Of a DNA stretch of 64,000 bases, positions 1 through 9,234 are shown piece after piece; within the stretch, counting starts at the first letter, position 1, and every line of letters starts with the position of its first letter. Made by a program: the position numbers and the translations under genes. This DNA is from Anaerolineales bacterium. Its GTDB lineage: Bacteria; Chloroflexota; Anaerolineae; Aggregatilineales; UBA2796. The stretch is from contig JABTTZ010000002.1 of NCBI GenBank assembly GCA_015075625.1, positions 248,001 to 312,000 of the forward strand, given 5' to 3'. The notes under the pieces are model-generated. The model was not told where the DNA came from, did no database searches, and worked only from the letters and a program-made list of their open reading frames with translations.

Positions 1-576
1 AGTATCTCCATTTTCATCGGCGTCACCTTAGGGATTCTGACGGGCTATTACGGCGGTCTGATCGATGATTCGGTGAATTGGATCATCACCACTGTAAGTT
101 CACTGCCCACGCTGCTGCTTTTGTTGATCATCATCTCGGTGACAAAACCCGGTCCGGCGGTGCTGATCATGGTGTTGGGGTTGTTGGGGTGGTTTGGGAC
201 GGCGCGTTTGGTGCGGGGGGAAACCTTCTCCATCCGCGCCCGTGAATATGTCACCAGCGCCCGCTCGATTGGCGCACCGGTCAGCCGGATCATGCTCGTT
301 CACATCCTGCCGAACTTGCTCAGCGTTGTCATGATCGGCGTGGCGATCAACGTTGGCGGACTGATTTTGACCGAATCGGCGCTGAGCTACCTCGGTTTTG
401 GGATCAACCCCCCGACGCCCAGTTGGGGCAATATGCTCTCCAACTCGCAGACGTTCTTCACCAAAGGGGTTCACCTTGTTATTGTGCCCGGACTGCTGAT
501 CACAATCACCGTCTTGTGCTTGTATGTCATTGGAGATGGGCTGCGCGATGCCTTCGACCCAACCTTAAAGAGTTAG
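1..576 (+). CDS. ABC transporter permease, DppC/OppC type (5' truncated)
   Basis: This is the C-terminal part of an inner-membrane permease of the peptide/nickel (Dpp/Opp) ABC importer family. The open frame runs from base 1 with no start codon, so the N-terminus lies outside the window. Several hydrophobic segments are visible, then the permease EAA-type loop (EYVTSARSIGAPVSRIMLVHILPN), which is where such subunits dock on the ATPase. The late segment ESALSYLGFGINPPTPSWG is very typical of DppC/OppC C-termini. The partner permease, binding protein and ATPases would lie upstream, out of view. Family assignment is firm; the substrate cannot be read from this fragment. Confidence 0.9.
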   Translation, partial: SISIFIGVTLGILTGYYGGLIDDSVNWIITTVSSLPTLLLLLIIISVTKPGPAVLIMVLGLLGWFGTARLVRGETFSIRAREYVTSARSIGAPVSRIMLVHILPNLLSVVMIGVAINVGGLILTESALSYLGFGINPPTPSWGNMLSNSQTFFTKGVHLVIVPGLLITITVLCLYVIGDGLRDAFDPTLKS

Positions 577-593
577 GCAACTTCGTCTACCTC

Positions 594-620
594 GTAGGGG
601 CGACCCTCTGTGGTCGCCCA
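594..620. repeat. Dispersed hairpin repeat, family A copy 1
   Basis: An inverted repeat with perfect 8-base arms, GGGCGACC at 598-605 and GGTCGCCC at 612-619, and a six-base loop. It lies just after the permease stop. Related copies sit at 5092-5118, 10144-10174 and, more loosely, 30858-30881. No T-run follows, so it is not a typical intrinsic terminator. Confidence 0.75.
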
Positions 621-660
621 TCCTAACAAACCATACCCCGCACTTCCCAATGACTACGCG

Positions 661-1605
661 CTAATTCGTACCGTGCAGCGCCTCTACAATCGTTAAGCTG
701 TTGTGATCCATCATGCTGAGGTAGGTTTCACCCTCTGTCCCCGCCTCACCGAGGCTATCCGTGTAGAGAGGGGGGGCAACTTTCACCCGTGCTTCCCGTG
801 CAATCTGTTCGATCAGAGTCGGATTTACCTGACTTTCGACAAAAATCGCCGGAACACCGGATTCGCGGATGGCAATGATCAGCGCGGCAATCTCCCCAGC
901 AGATGGGTCGGCGGCTTCCGTGCTGACACCAAGCACCGCCTCCACCTTGAGTCCATACCGAGCGCCAAAATAGGCGAGCGCATCATGGCTGGTGAATACG
1001 ATGCGCCGCCCTTCGGGAAGGGTTTCCACCAACGCGAGGATGCGCTCGTCTAGCGCCTCCAAGTCGGCTAGGTATGCTGCGGCGTTCGCCGTATAGATCG
1101 CTTCTCCGTCGGGGTCAAGGACGATCAGAGCATCGCGGATGGTCGTCACCATGTGCATGACATTCCTCACATCGTGCCACACATGCGGATCGCCCTCACC
1201 GTGATTATCCTCTATCTCGTGATTCTCTCCCTCAACAAGAGGCAGTGGGGTGATCCCTTCAGTCGCAGTGATCAACTTCGCCTTCGTCCGGCTGGCGGTG
1301 ATCAGGTCGGGAAGCCATGTCTCAAACCCCAAGCCGTTGGCAATGATCACGTCCGCCTCAATCAGTTTAACCGTATCGGCGGGCGTGGGGTCAAAGGTAT
1401 GCGCGTCTGCCCCGGCAGAGACGAGCGTCTCCACTGAAACACGCTCTCCGCCAACCTCTTTGACAAAATCGGTCAAAATGCTGAAGGTCACTATCGCCTT
1501 GATCGGCGCGTGCGCCTTTAAGGTGAAACGGGGCGCAGCAAGGCTCACGATCATAGTGAATATCAACGTAGATAGACAGACAGATCGAACGACGATTCGA
1601 GCCAT
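661..1605 (-). CDS. Metal ABC transporter substrate-binding protein (ZnuA/TroA family)
   Basis: This is the extracytoplasmic metal-binding component of a zinc or manganese ABC importer, 314 residues. An N-terminal hydrophobic segment (about residues 9-25) acts as signal peptide or anchor; no lipobox cysteine is present. Likely ligands are His69 (DAHTFDP), His141 (DPHVWHD), His207 (TSHDALAYF) and Asp283 (YTDSLG). A third His, rather than the Glu found in manganese proteins such as PsaA, points to zinc. A short acidic/His loop (residues 126-141) also resembles zinc-type members. No permease or ATPase gene is adjacent, so it appears to be an orphan binding protein. A palindrome upstream (1649-1665) is a candidate metalloregulator site. 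Confidence 0.88.
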   Translation of the reverse strand: MARIVVRSVCLSTLIFTMIVSLAAPRFTLKAHAPIKAIVTFSILTDFVKEVGGERVSVETLVSAGADAHTFDPTPADTVKLIEADVIIANGLGFETWLPDLITASRTKAKLITATEGITPLPLVEGENHEIEDNHGEGDPHVWHDVRNVMHMVTTIRDALIVLDPDGEAIYTANAAAYLADLEALDERILALVETLPEGRRIVFTSHDALAYFGARYGLKVEAVLGVSTEAADPSAGEIAALIIAIRESGVPAIFVESQVNPTLIEQIAREARVKVAPPLYTDSLGEAGTEGETYLSMMDHNSLTIVEALHGTN

Positions 1606-1648
1606 TGGACGAAATTCCTCTAGGTAAATTGTTGATATTGAGATCGCG

Positions 1649-1665
1649 TATCATTTACGATGATA
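1649..1665. promoter_or_regulatory. Candidate operator palindrome upstream of the metal-binding protein gene
   Basis: TATCAT-N5-ATGATA is a perfect 6+6 inverted repeat, 44 bases upstream of the metal-binding protein start and in the divergent spacer before the dehydrogenase genes. A Fur/Zur- or MntR-type repressor is a natural inference, but no regulator gene is nearby and the match is by position and symmetry only. Confidence 0.4.
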
Positions 1666-1812
1666 GTTTAAATGAGACAATGTGTCAATACAGAAGGGGG
1701 GTGTAAGCCTTGAACGCTCAGCGGGGAGGATAGTTCCCGCCCAAGCACGGTACAATCATACGTCATGATCTGTCATTGAAAACTATAACTGTTTAGATGA
1801 AGGGTGCTTGTC

Positions 1813-2835
1813 ATGCGTGCATTGGTCTATACCGCCCCCGGCACAGTGCGGCTGGAGGAACGCCCCCACCCCGAAGCGCCCGCCGAGGGTGAACTTTTGG
1901 TGAAAATTCGCGTCTGCGGGGTGTGCGGTAGCGACGTGACGGATTGGTACATGACGCCCCGCGCTCCGGTGGTCTTGGGGCATGAACCCGCTGGCGAAGT
2001 CGTCGCCGTTGGGAATGGCGTGACGGCGTTTGCCGTTGGGGATCGCGTTGCCCTTCACCATCATATGCCCTGTATGGTTTGCGAACGCTGCCGTCGGGGG
2101 GCATATACAAACTGCCTACAGTTCAAGAATACGCGCTTGTATCCGGCAGGAATGGCGGAATATGTGCGCGTCCCCCGCGAGATTGTGAACGGCGATGTCT
2201 TGAAACTGCCCGCTTCGCTCTCTTACGAGGCGGGGTCGCTGATCGAACCGATTGCTTGCTGTGTGCGGGCGCTGGATCGGGCGCGGGTGAAGGGCGGCGA
2301 TTCCGTCCTCGTCATTGGGGCGGGCTTTAATGGCATCGTCTTTGGGCTGCTTGCCCGTTCATGGGGGGCGGATCGGGTAGCGATCACGGATCGGACGCCC
2401 GCCCGTCTGGATCGCGCCCGACGGTTAGGGTTGGGAACGTTCAATGTTGATAATAGCGATGTAGACGATCAGATCAAAGCATGGAGCGGCGGCGATGGAG
2501 CAGGCGTCGTCCTTTGTACACCCTCGAAAATCCCTGTGATTGATAAGGCGCTGCGCTATGTTGCGCCTGGGGGGACGCTCATGCTTTACGGACCGCCTGC
2601 ACCGGCGGAATCATGGGCGCTAGATATGAACGATGCCTTTTTCAAAGAGATCACCATCACAAGTTCCTATTCGGCAAGTCCCTACGATACACGGCGGGCG
2701 CTCTCTTTGCTGAGCGATGGCGTCATTCACCCCGATGATCTGATCACTCACCGCTTTCCACTGGCAGAGGCGCAGACCGCGTGGGAGATGACCCGTGCCG
2801 CCGGCGATTCGTTGAAAATTGTCGTGACGATGTAA
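1813..2835 (+). CDS. Zinc-dependent alcohol dehydrogenase (MDR superfamily), first of a tandem pair
   Basis: A cytoplasmic medium-chain dehydrogenase/reductase that would oxidise a polyol or secondary alcohol with NAD(P)+; the substrate is not identifiable. The GroES-like N-domain has catalytic zinc residues Cys38 (CGSD) and His57-Glu58 (GHEPAGEV), and a structural-zinc set Cys87, Cys90, Cys93 and Cys101. The Rossmann motif is Gly169-Ala-Gly171-Phe-Asn-Gly174. The start at ATG 1813 is preferred over GTG 1804 because GAAGGG at 1799-1804 lies eight bases before it. It is followed after 21 bases by a second MDR gene, so the two are probably co-transcribed. It resembles L-threonine/sorbitol dehydrogenase-type members. 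Confidence 0.88.
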   Translation: MRALVYTAPGTVRLEERPHPEAPAEGELLVKIRVCGVCGSDVTDWYMTPRAPVVLGHEPAGEVVAVGNGVTAFAVGDRVALHHHMPCMVCERCRRGAYTNCLQFKNTRLYPAGMAEYVRVPREIVNGDVLKLPASLSYEAGSLIEPIACCVRALDRARVKGGDSVLVIGAGFNGIVFGLLARSWGADRVAITDRTPARLDRARRLGLGTFNVDNSDVDDQIKAWSGGDGAGVVLCTPSKIPVIDKALRYVAPGGTLMLYGPPAPAESWALDMNDAFFKEITITSSYSASPYDTRRALSLLSDGVIHPDDLITHRFPLAEAQTAWEMTRAAGDSLKIVVTM

Positions 2836-2856
2836 TTTGTAGAGGATGTACCTAGA

Positions 2857-3903
2857 ATGCCCCCGATGATGCGCGGTGTGTTTTTCCTTGGACCCGGAGC
2901 GCTTGAACTGCGTGAAGTTGCTATCCCCGAACCGGGGGCGGGGGAAGTGGTTGTCAAAGTGGAAGCAGCGACGACCTGCGGCACAGATCTAAAGGCCTAT
3001 CGGCGCGGACACAAGCTGTTCAAGCCGCCCATGCCGTTTGGTCACGAATGGGCGGGCTACATTCAGGCTGTTGGTGAGGGGGTGAGCGCGTGGCGGGAGG
3101 GGGATCGGGTCACGGGGGCGAATTCTGCCCCCTGCAACGGCTGTTTTTACTGTCGCAAGGGACGCCAACAACAGTGCCTCAGCCTTGAGTCTCGTTTTAA
3201 TTGGGGGACGTATGCCGATTATGTCCGTATTCCAGCACACATTGTCGCCCAGAATATGCACGCTATTCCAATAACGCTTAGTTTTGCCGAAGCTGCTTTT
3301 GCCGAACCGCTGGCGTGTGCCGTCCTCTGCACAACAAATGCCGGAATCCAATTGGGGGATACGGTGGCGATCCTCGGCGTGGGCGCACAGGGCTTGATGC
3401 AGATTCAATTGGCAAAACACCTTGGTGCAGCGCGGGTAATCGCCATTGGACGGGCAGCGGGGCGCATCGAACGAGCAAAGCAGTTAGGGGCTGATCTCAC
3501 CCTGAGTTCGCTGGAGGGCGACCCTGTGGTGGGGGTGAAAGCACTTACCGAAGGACGCGGTGCGGATGTCGTCATTGAGGCGGCGGGCAGCGCAGAGACA
3601 TGGGCGCAAGCGGTGAATATGACGCGACCCGGCGGGACGGCAATCCTCTTTAGCGGGTTGCCTAATGGAACTCAGGTCACTTTTGACGCCGCTCATCTCC
3701 ATTATGGAGAGATCACCACGAAGGGCATTTTCCACCATACCCCCCGTGCGGTAGAACAAGCCGTGTTTATGCTCCGTTCGGGGGCGGTGAATGTGAAGCC
3801 GATGATCGATGGAACAATTCGCCTCTCTGAAGTAGCCGAAGGGTTGGAGCGAATGCAGCGCAGTGAGGCAATCAAGCTGGCGGTGATGCCGGGATTGGGC
3901 TGA
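2857..3903 (+). CDS. Zinc-dependent alcohol dehydrogenase (MDR superfamily), second of a tandem pair
   Basis: A 348-residue MDR dehydrogenase. Catalytic-zinc motifs TTCGTDLKAY and GHEWAG and a four-cysteine structural-zinc lobe (CNGCFYCRKGRQQQC) are intact, and the nucleotide-binding glycine motif reads LGVGAQG. The two tandem proteins differ clearly in sequence and are not a recent duplication. Such pairs often act on successive or alternative sugar or polyol substrates, but nothing here fixes the substrate. ATG 2857 is followed at 2866 by another in-frame ATG, so the first three residues are uncertain. Confidence 0.87.
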   Translation: MPPMMRGVFFLGPGALELREVAIPEPGAGEVVVKVEAATTCGTDLKAYRRGHKLFKPPMPFGHEWAGYIQAVGEGVSAWREGDRVTGANSAPCNGCFYCRKGRQQQCLSLESRFNWGTYADYVRIPAHIVAQNMHAIPITLSFAEAAFAEPLACAVLCTTNAGIQLGDTVAILGVGAQGLMQIQLAKHLGAARVIAIGRAAGRIERAKQLGADLTLSSLEGDPVVGVKALTEGRGADVVIEAAGSAETWAQAVNMTRPGGTAILFSGLPNGTQVTFDAAHLHYGEITTKGIFHHTPRAVEQAVFMLRSGAVNVKPMIDGTIRLSEVAEGLERMQRSEAIKLAVMPGLG

Positions 3904-4001
3904 CCGAAATTTGATGGATTTGCTATCTGAAGGGTACGCTAGGGGCATGATTCTCTCGCGGCGGACGCCCTACCTAGTGTACCAATCCCTACAGGTGTTT
4001 C

Positions 4002-5072
4002 TTGCCTCCTAGCTATTGGTTGTCTCTGTTGGCTGTATTTGCGGCTGCTTTTGTCGCCTCTTTGTTGTTGACAGAGGTCGCTAAGCGAATCTCACCCCGC
4101 TGGGGGATGGTGGCAAAACCGGGCGGGCGGCGCAAACATAGCGGCGATATTCCCAAGTTTGGGGCGCTGCCTCTGTGGGGGGCGTTCAGTGCTGCCGTCA
4201 TTTTTGCCCAGTTTCTGCCCGTTGAACGGGCTGATCCCAAAGAGATCATCCGCGTCACAGGGTTATTGCTTGGTGGGTTTGTGGCATTTGTATTCGCTAT
4301 TTTGGATGATCGCTTCGATCTCCCGCCCATCCCCCAATTCATCGGACAATTCATCGCCGCTGGAATTGCCATCCTCTTTCTCATTTTCATTGAGCAGTTC
4401 AACAACCCGCTGACAGGGATCACGACAGAGCGCTTTCCCTACTTGCTGACGATTTTGATCAGCTTGTTTTGGCTGCTCATGATGATGAACACGGTAAACT
4501 GGCTGGACGGCGTGGACGGACTTTCGGCAGGGGTGAATCTGATTGCGGCGGGGTTGCTGCTCATCCACACCATTCGGGAGGGGCAGCTGAGTGTGAGCTT
4601 GCTCCCCATGGCCTTGATTGGTGCGTTGGCAGGATTCATGCGCTCGAATTGGTTTCCGGCGTCGATCTATCTTGGTGGGGGTGCCATTTATCTCGGCTTT
4701 ACGACGGGCGCTCTGAGCATCATTGGCGGGGCGAAAATGGCGACGATTCTGCTGGTGATGGGGCTGCCCCTGTTGGATGTGGCGTGGCAGATTGCACGGC
4801 GCTTGTGGGTGGGGAAAAACCCGCTGGTTGGGGATCGCGGGCATATCCATTTCCGCCTGATTGATGCGGGCATGTCCCCTCGTGTCTTGGCGCTAGGTTA
4901 TTACCTGTTTTGCGCTGCGTTTGGGATTATCGCCTTCACAACGACGAGTCGGCAGTTCAAATTCATTGCCATCCTCGTTATGATTGGGATCGCCGCCGCC
5001 GGATTTGCCCTCGTTGCGCGGCGGGGGATGCGCCGCGCACGTGCGACTGAGAAGGGGGATATGACCCTATGA
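4002..5072 (+). CDS. Glycosyl-4-phosphate/undecaprenyl-phosphate transferase (WecA/TagO/MraY family)
   Basis: A polytopic membrane enzyme that transfers a sugar-1-phosphate (usually GlcNAc-1-P) from UDP-sugar to undecaprenyl phosphate, the first step of wall-polymer or polysaccharide synthesis. About ten hydrophobic segments are visible. Family motifs are Asp102-Asp103 (LDDRFDLPP), NTVNWLDGVDGLSAG with Asp169 and Asp172, and the cytoplasmic histidine motif GDRGHIHFRL near residue 280. The WecA/TagO branch fits better than MraY because the gene is outside a murein cluster and has this HIHF motif. The start is uncertain: TTG 4002 has AGGTG four bases upstream, and TTG 4020 is an alternative. 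Confidence 0.88.
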   Translation: MPPSYWLSLLAVFAAAFVASLLLTEVAKRISPRWGMVAKPGGRRKHSGDIPKFGALPLWGAFSAAVIFAQFLPVERADPKEIIRVTGLLLGGFVAFVFAILDDRFDLPPIPQFIGQFIAAGIAILFLIFIEQFNNPLTGITTERFPYLLTILISLFWLLMMMNTVNWLDGVDGLSAGVNLIAAGLLLIHTIREGQLSVSLLPMALIGALAGFMRSNWFPASIYLGGGAIYLGFTTGALSIIGGAKMATILLVMGLPLLDVAWQIARRLWVGKNPLVGDRGHIHFRLIDAGMSPRVLALGYYLFCAAFGIIAFTTTSRQFKFIAILVMIGIAAAGFALVARRGMRRARATEKGDMTL

Positions 5073-5091
5073 CGTTGCCGAAGGCAGAGGC

Positions 5092-5118
5092 AGGGGCAGC
5101 CTTGTGTGGTCGCCCCTA
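5092..5118. repeat. Dispersed hairpin repeat, family A copy 2
   Basis: A degenerate copy of the 594-620 element: GGGGCAGCC, loop TTGTGT, GGTCGCCCC, with one mismatch and one wobble pair. It sits in the 125-base spacer between convergent genes. Confidence 0.6.
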
Positions 5119-5197
5119 GAGGAAGGTCGCTTTGCCTTCAAGCCCCGCAGGGGTGGCTGATTTCAGCCCGCTGCTTTCGCGTTGGGCGCGATTTTCG

Positions 5198-7996
5198 TCA
5201 CATTCCGCCCATCAGCGCTTTGATCCCGCCCAACACATCGTTCCCCAAATGGAAGCGGATCACCCGCCGACCATTCGCCACCAACGCTTGCATATCTCCC
5301 AACGCCTGCGCCAACTTCAGCACGCCAAAACTGAGCGCCGCCGTCGTCGCCCCTGCCTCATCGGGAATGGCGGCATCTTGAAGGGGGTCACTGGTCAGGA
5401 TCACAAACAGTCCGTTGTTTCCGTCCCCTTTGTGAAGCTGACCCGTGCTGTGCAAAAAGCGCGGTCCGTAGCCAAGCGTCACGGGTAGTTTGGTATGATC
5501 GCGCAGCGTGTTCCGCAGTTTTTCCAGCGTTTCGGCAACACGATATTCGGTGGGGTTCACATAGGCTTGAATCGCCATGTAATCGCCTGCTTTGGCAAGC
5601 CGCCCGAATGCCTGAAACGCCTCGCTCACCGTCGCCCCACTGACATTGCCATATACGGCAATCTTGCCCTCGGTGAGGATCGCTGTTTGGGTGGGGAGTG
5701 TCCCCTGTTCACGGTAGGTGGCAACCATCTGCCGCGCCAGAATTTTCGCGCTCTCCACGTTTGGCTGGTCAAAGGGCTGGATGCTCAGTACCCATCCGGC
5801 AGCGGCGACAGCGTATTCCCACAGGTAGTACATCCCGCCGAGGTCATAAGGATCGCTCAGGTGGAGACGGATGACGGGGTGTCCCGCCGCTTGGAGGGCG
5901 TCCACCGCTGCGTCATGCGTTGAATCGCCGGCAGTCTTCAGGTAGAAAAAGGCGCGATCTGTCCCATAGACTTCTGGCGCACCGACACTTTCTCCCACAA
6001 CGGGCAGAATGCCCTTCCCATTTTTCCCTGTTGATTCAGCGATCAACTGCTCTACCCAATCGCCAAAGCTGGCAATTGTTGGGGAGAGGATGAAGGTTGC
6101 TTTGTCGCGCCCTTGTGTTGCCAAAACGCCCAAGATCGCCCCCAACCATGCCCCATAGTTATCCGCTGCGGGCAGGGTTGCCCCACAGCGATCCACCATC
6201 AGGGACGCCCGATCCAAGAGTTTGTAGAGGTCAACGCCATCGAGCGCTGCCGGGAACAAGCCAAAGTAGGAGAGCGCTGAATAACGTCCACCAATGTTCG
6301 GATCGTTCAGAAAGACCGAACGAAACAGATAATCCTCCGCCATTTTTTGCAAGCCGCTGCCCGGATCGGTAATGGCGATGAAATGCTCCCCGATTTTCGC
6401 TTTGTTCTCCGCCCCAAAGGTTTCTGCCGTCAGGTTGTAGAAGTAGCGGAAGAAGGACACCATCTCCACCGTCCCGCCCGACTTGGAGGAAACGATATAG
6501 AGCGTATCTTCGGGGGGGAAACGGTAGGCAAAATCGCGCACGGTATCAGCATCGGTGCTGTCCAGAACGCCCAATTCAAGGTGCGCCGTGTTCACCCCAA
6601 AGGTTTTGGCAAAGACTTCTGGGGCAAGGCTGCTGCCGCCCATCCCCAAGACAAGCGCCTTCGTAATGCCATCCGACCACACCTCATCGGCAATGTCATA
6701 AATGGCATCGGTGACGGGTTTCATGACAGTGGGGCTGTCCAACCAACCAAGCCGGTTGCTGATCTCGGCGGGGTCGCTGCCCCAAACGGTGTGATCTTTC
6801 AGAGTAATGCGGGCGGGAATACGTTCGGTGTCCATCCGTTCAAGCGCCGCCGCTACTGCCCCTTCATACATTCCTAGCACGGCGGAACGCCCCTGAATCT
6901 CGGCAATGAGGTGTCGCCGTTTTACCGTGATGCTCCCCATAAGGGACTCGAAGGATTTTTTGAATGCCTCGACGCCTTCTTCAAGAAGGGTTTGGGTCAC
7001 ACCGTCAATATCGATCCCTAATGCGCCCAACTGGGCAAGCTGAGCGTGGGCAGTATCCATCCCCTGCATGATCGTGGCGGCGGGGACGCCATGATCGAGC
7101 GTTGCCTCTAGGGTGGCGGGAGGCATGGTGTTCACCGTGTCAGGTCCGATCAGCGTATCGACATAATGGGTGTCTGGGTAGGCGGGGTTTTTCGTCCCCG
7201 TGCTTGCCCAGAGTGGGCGCTGCACCCGCGCTCCGGCTTCGGTCAGTTTTGCCCATCGTGTGCCGCTGAAAACGGTCTGGAACAGGGCATAGGCAACCTT
7301 TGCATTGGCAATGGCAACTTTTCCCTGAAGATCGGTATTCCCCTTAGCAGCAAGAAGTTTATCCACCGCCGAATCGACGCGGCTGACAAAGAAGGATGCC
7401 ACCGATGCAATGCGGGTTAGGTCACCGCCGACGGCGAGGCGCTTCTCCAAGCCTGCTAGATAAGCATCCATGACCTCGCGGTACTTATCGAGGGCGAAAA
7501 TCAGGGTTACATTGATGTTGATCCCGCCGGCAATCAGGGTGGCGATGGCGGGGATACCCTCCGGCGTGGCGGGGACTTTGATCATCACATTGGGACGCCC
7601 AACAAGAGCAAAAAGCCGCTGTGCCTCACGAATGGTCCCTTCGGTGTCGTGCGCCAAAAGCGGGTTAACCTCTAGGCTGATATAGCCATCAACCCCGTTT
7701 GTTTCCTCATAGACAGGCTGCAACAGGTCAGCCGCACGACGAATATCGCCAACGGCGAGCGCTTCATAAATGGCATTGGGCGTCTCCCCTGCTTCAACCA
7801 AACGACGCATGTCGGCATCGTAATCGGTGCTGCCGGCAATTGCCTTCTCAAAGATGGTCGGATTCGAGGTCATGCCGAGGACGCCCGCCTCAATGAGCCG
7901 CGCAATCTCACCATTTTCAAGGAACAACCGCCGAATGTTGTCATACCAAATTGATTGACCGAGCGCGTTGATGTCGTGCGCTTTTGTCGTTGCCAT
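5198..7996 (-). CDS. tal-pgi: Bifunctional transaldolase / glucose-6-phosphate isomerase
   Basis: A 932-residue fusion of two central carbon enzymes. The N-terminal half (about 1-365) is transaldolase, with GMTSNPT at 41-47 and the Schiff-base lysine Lys140 in VMIKVPAT. The C-terminal part (about 375-932) is phosphoglucose isomerase, with sugar-phosphate-binding motifs LGMGGSSLAPEVF and SSKSGGTVEM. It would interconvert glucose-6-P and fructose-6-P and run the transaldolase step of the pentose phosphate pathway. The fusion is known from several bacterial groups including Chloroflexota; most bacteria encode the two separately. It follows the methyltransferase by five bases, so it is the last gene of a three-gene operon. 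Confidence 0.95.
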   Translation of the reverse strand: MATTKAHDINALGQSIWYDNIRRLFLENGEIARLIEAGVLGMTSNPTIFEKAIAGSTDYDADMRRLVEAGETPNAIYEALAVGDIRRAADLLQPVYEETNGVDGYISLEVNPLLAHDTEGTIREAQRLFALVGRPNVMIKVPATPEGIPAIATLIAGGININVTLIFALDKYREVMDAYLAGLEKRLAVGGDLTRIASVASFFVSRVDSAVDKLLAAKGNTDLQGKVAIANAKVAYALFQTVFSGTRWAKLTEAGARVQRPLWASTGTKNPAYPDTHYVDTLIGPDTVNTMPPATLEATLDHGVPAATIMQGMDTAHAQLAQLGALGIDIDGVTQTLLEEGVEAFKKSFESLMGSITVKRRHLIAEIQGRSAVLGMYEGAVAAALERMDTERIPARITLKDHTVWGSDPAEISNRLGWLDSPTVMKPVTDAIYDIADEVWSDGITKALVLGMGGSSLAPEVFAKTFGVNTAHLELGVLDSTDADTVRDFAYRFPPEDTLYIVSSKSGGTVEMVSFFRYFYNLTAETFGAENKAKIGEHFIAITDPGSGLQKMAEDYLFRSVFLNDPNIGGRYSALSYFGLFPAALDGVDLYKLLDRASLMVDRCGATLPAADNYGAWLGAILGVLATQGRDKATFILSPTIASFGDWVEQLIAESTGKNGKGILPVVGESVGAPEVYGTDRAFFYLKTAGDSTHDAAVDALQAAGHPVIRLHLSDPYDLGGMYYLWEYAVAAAGWVLSIQPFDQPNVESAKILARQMVATYREQGTLPTQTAILTEGKIAVYGNVSGATVSEAFQAFGRLAKAGDYMAIQAYVNPTEYRVAETLEKLRNTLRDHTKLPVTLGYGPRFLHSTGQLHKGDGNNGLFVILTSDPLQDAAIPDEAGATTAALSFGVLKLAQALGDMQALVANGRRVIRFHLGNDVLGGIKALMGGM

Positions 7997-8001
7997 GGGA
8001 A

Positions 8002-8748
8002 TTATCCTTCACCCGTTTTTTCCAGCACCAGAACATGAGATAAGCCGAACACCCGAAAGGGTGTCTTTTCCGCCGTATAGAGGATTGCCCGCAGCGCCTT
8101 ACCGAGGGCGGGCGCACGGCGCACAATGTTGTCGTAGCCGCCAAAAATGCGCCGGTGATGGACGACACGAGCAGGTAAATGGCGAAACAAGTGGCGCAAG
8201 CCATGTGCTGTATATACCCGCACATGGGGAGCAAGCCTGTTGCGCAGCGCATTGGGAAGATAATTGATCAATGGTGTGTTGCCGAAATGGTAAACGCCCC
8301 TCCAGTAATGCCCGTGCGTTTCAAAGGGATACCAGCGGTTGGGGCAAAAAAGGATAACCCGCCCGCCGGGGCGCGTCACGCGGATCATCTCGCGGGCAGT
8401 TTGGTGATCATTCGTAACGTGTTCAATAACCTCATTGGAGAACACCAGATCAAAGGCATTATCGGGGTAAGGCAGACGCTCTGCGACAGCAACACAAAAC
8501 CCTGGCTGAAGTCCCTCTGCGGCGGCGGCATCGCTCACCCGCACACCCTCTGTATCAAAACCATAGACGGACGGGCTGTAGCGGCGCTGAAACTCATAGG
8601 CATAGAGTCCCAGCCCGCAGCCGTGATCTAAAATCAGGGCATCTTTCAGCGGGGCGTGTGCGGCAACCATCTTCAAACGCCGCTCTTGCCCGCTGCGCCA
8701 CACGTAACTCGGCTCACCCCGCGCTGCTGCCAGATCAGAAGGTGGCAT
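8002..8748 (-). CDS. Class I SAM-dependent methyltransferase
   Basis: A 248-residue methyltransferase. The SAM-binding motif is LDHGCGLGLYA at 40-50, with an acidic strand end (GFDTEG), the post-motif NAFDLVFSNEVIEHV and a later PGGRVILFCPN strand, the Methyltransf_11/UbiE-like pattern. The C-terminal half is His/Arg-rich and should hold substrate determinants; the substrate is not recognisable. Three bases separate it from the ABA4-like gene upstream and five from tal-pgi downstream, so all three are probably one transcript. Confidence 0.85.
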   Translation of the reverse strand: MPPSDLAAARGEPSYVWRSGQERRLKMVAAHAPLKDALILDHGCGLGLYAYEFQRRYSPSVYGFDTEGVRVSDAAAAEGLQPGFCVAVAERLPYPDNAFDLVFSNEVIEHVTNDHQTAREMIRVTRPGGRVILFCPNRWYPFETHGHYWRGVYHFGNTPLINYLPNALRNRLAPHVRVYTAHGLRHLFRHLPARVVHHRRIFGGYDNIVRRAPALGKALRAILYTAEKTPFRVFGLSHVLVLEKTGEG

Positions 8749-8751
8749 GGC

Positions 8752-9234
8752 TCAATCGGTGGTGGTGAGCGTGTCGGTATTCAACGCTGCGGCGTGTTGG
8801 GCGCTGCGCAAGACGCGCCAAATAACGAAGCAGAGAATGCCGAACGGCGCCAAAAGAAACGTCAGGATGAGGCAAAGGCGCAGAACGCTGTTGGGCATGT
8901 CACTCTTGGGCGCCTCGTGGTATACCCAATAGCAGCCCGCCAAATCCATACACAGCAAATGAACCCATACCGTTAGGGCAAAGGGCGTCCGGCTGAAGAC
9001 GACGGGCAATCCCTCCAATGAGAACAAATTGCCGAGGCTCACTTGCCCAATGCTGGAAAGGACAGACCCAACGGCAAGCAGAAGGTAGATTGTGCCGAGG
9101 GCAATCAATGCCAGGTGACTTTTTAGAAGGCGGTTGGTGAACTCCCGATGGGGGGCAACAACCATCGCCAGCCAAAACGGGATTGGGATAAGCGTGGCAA
9201 GGACGAACAAAAGATTGAGCATAGTGGGCAACAT
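8752..9234 (-). CDS. ABA4-like family membrane protein (DUF4281)
   Basis: A 160-residue integral membrane protein with about four hydrophobic segments. The pattern VLATLIPIPFWLAMVVAP at the N-terminus and WVHLLCMDLAGCYWV in the middle matches ABA4-like proteins, named after a plant protein needed for neoxanthin formation; the role in bacteria is unclear. It is the first gene of the ABA4-methyltransferase-tal-pgi run. The start is either ATG at 9234 or ATG at 9222. Family recognition rests on motif memory, not a search. Confidence 0.7.
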   Translation of the reverse strand: MLPTMLNLLFVLATLIPIPFWLAMVVAPHREFTNRLLKSHLALIALGTIYLLLAVGSVLSSIGQVSLGNLFSLEGLPVVFSRTPFALTVWVHLLCMDLAGCYWVYHEAPKSDMPNSVLRLCLILTFLLAPFGILCFVIWRVLRSAQHAAALNTDTLTTTD

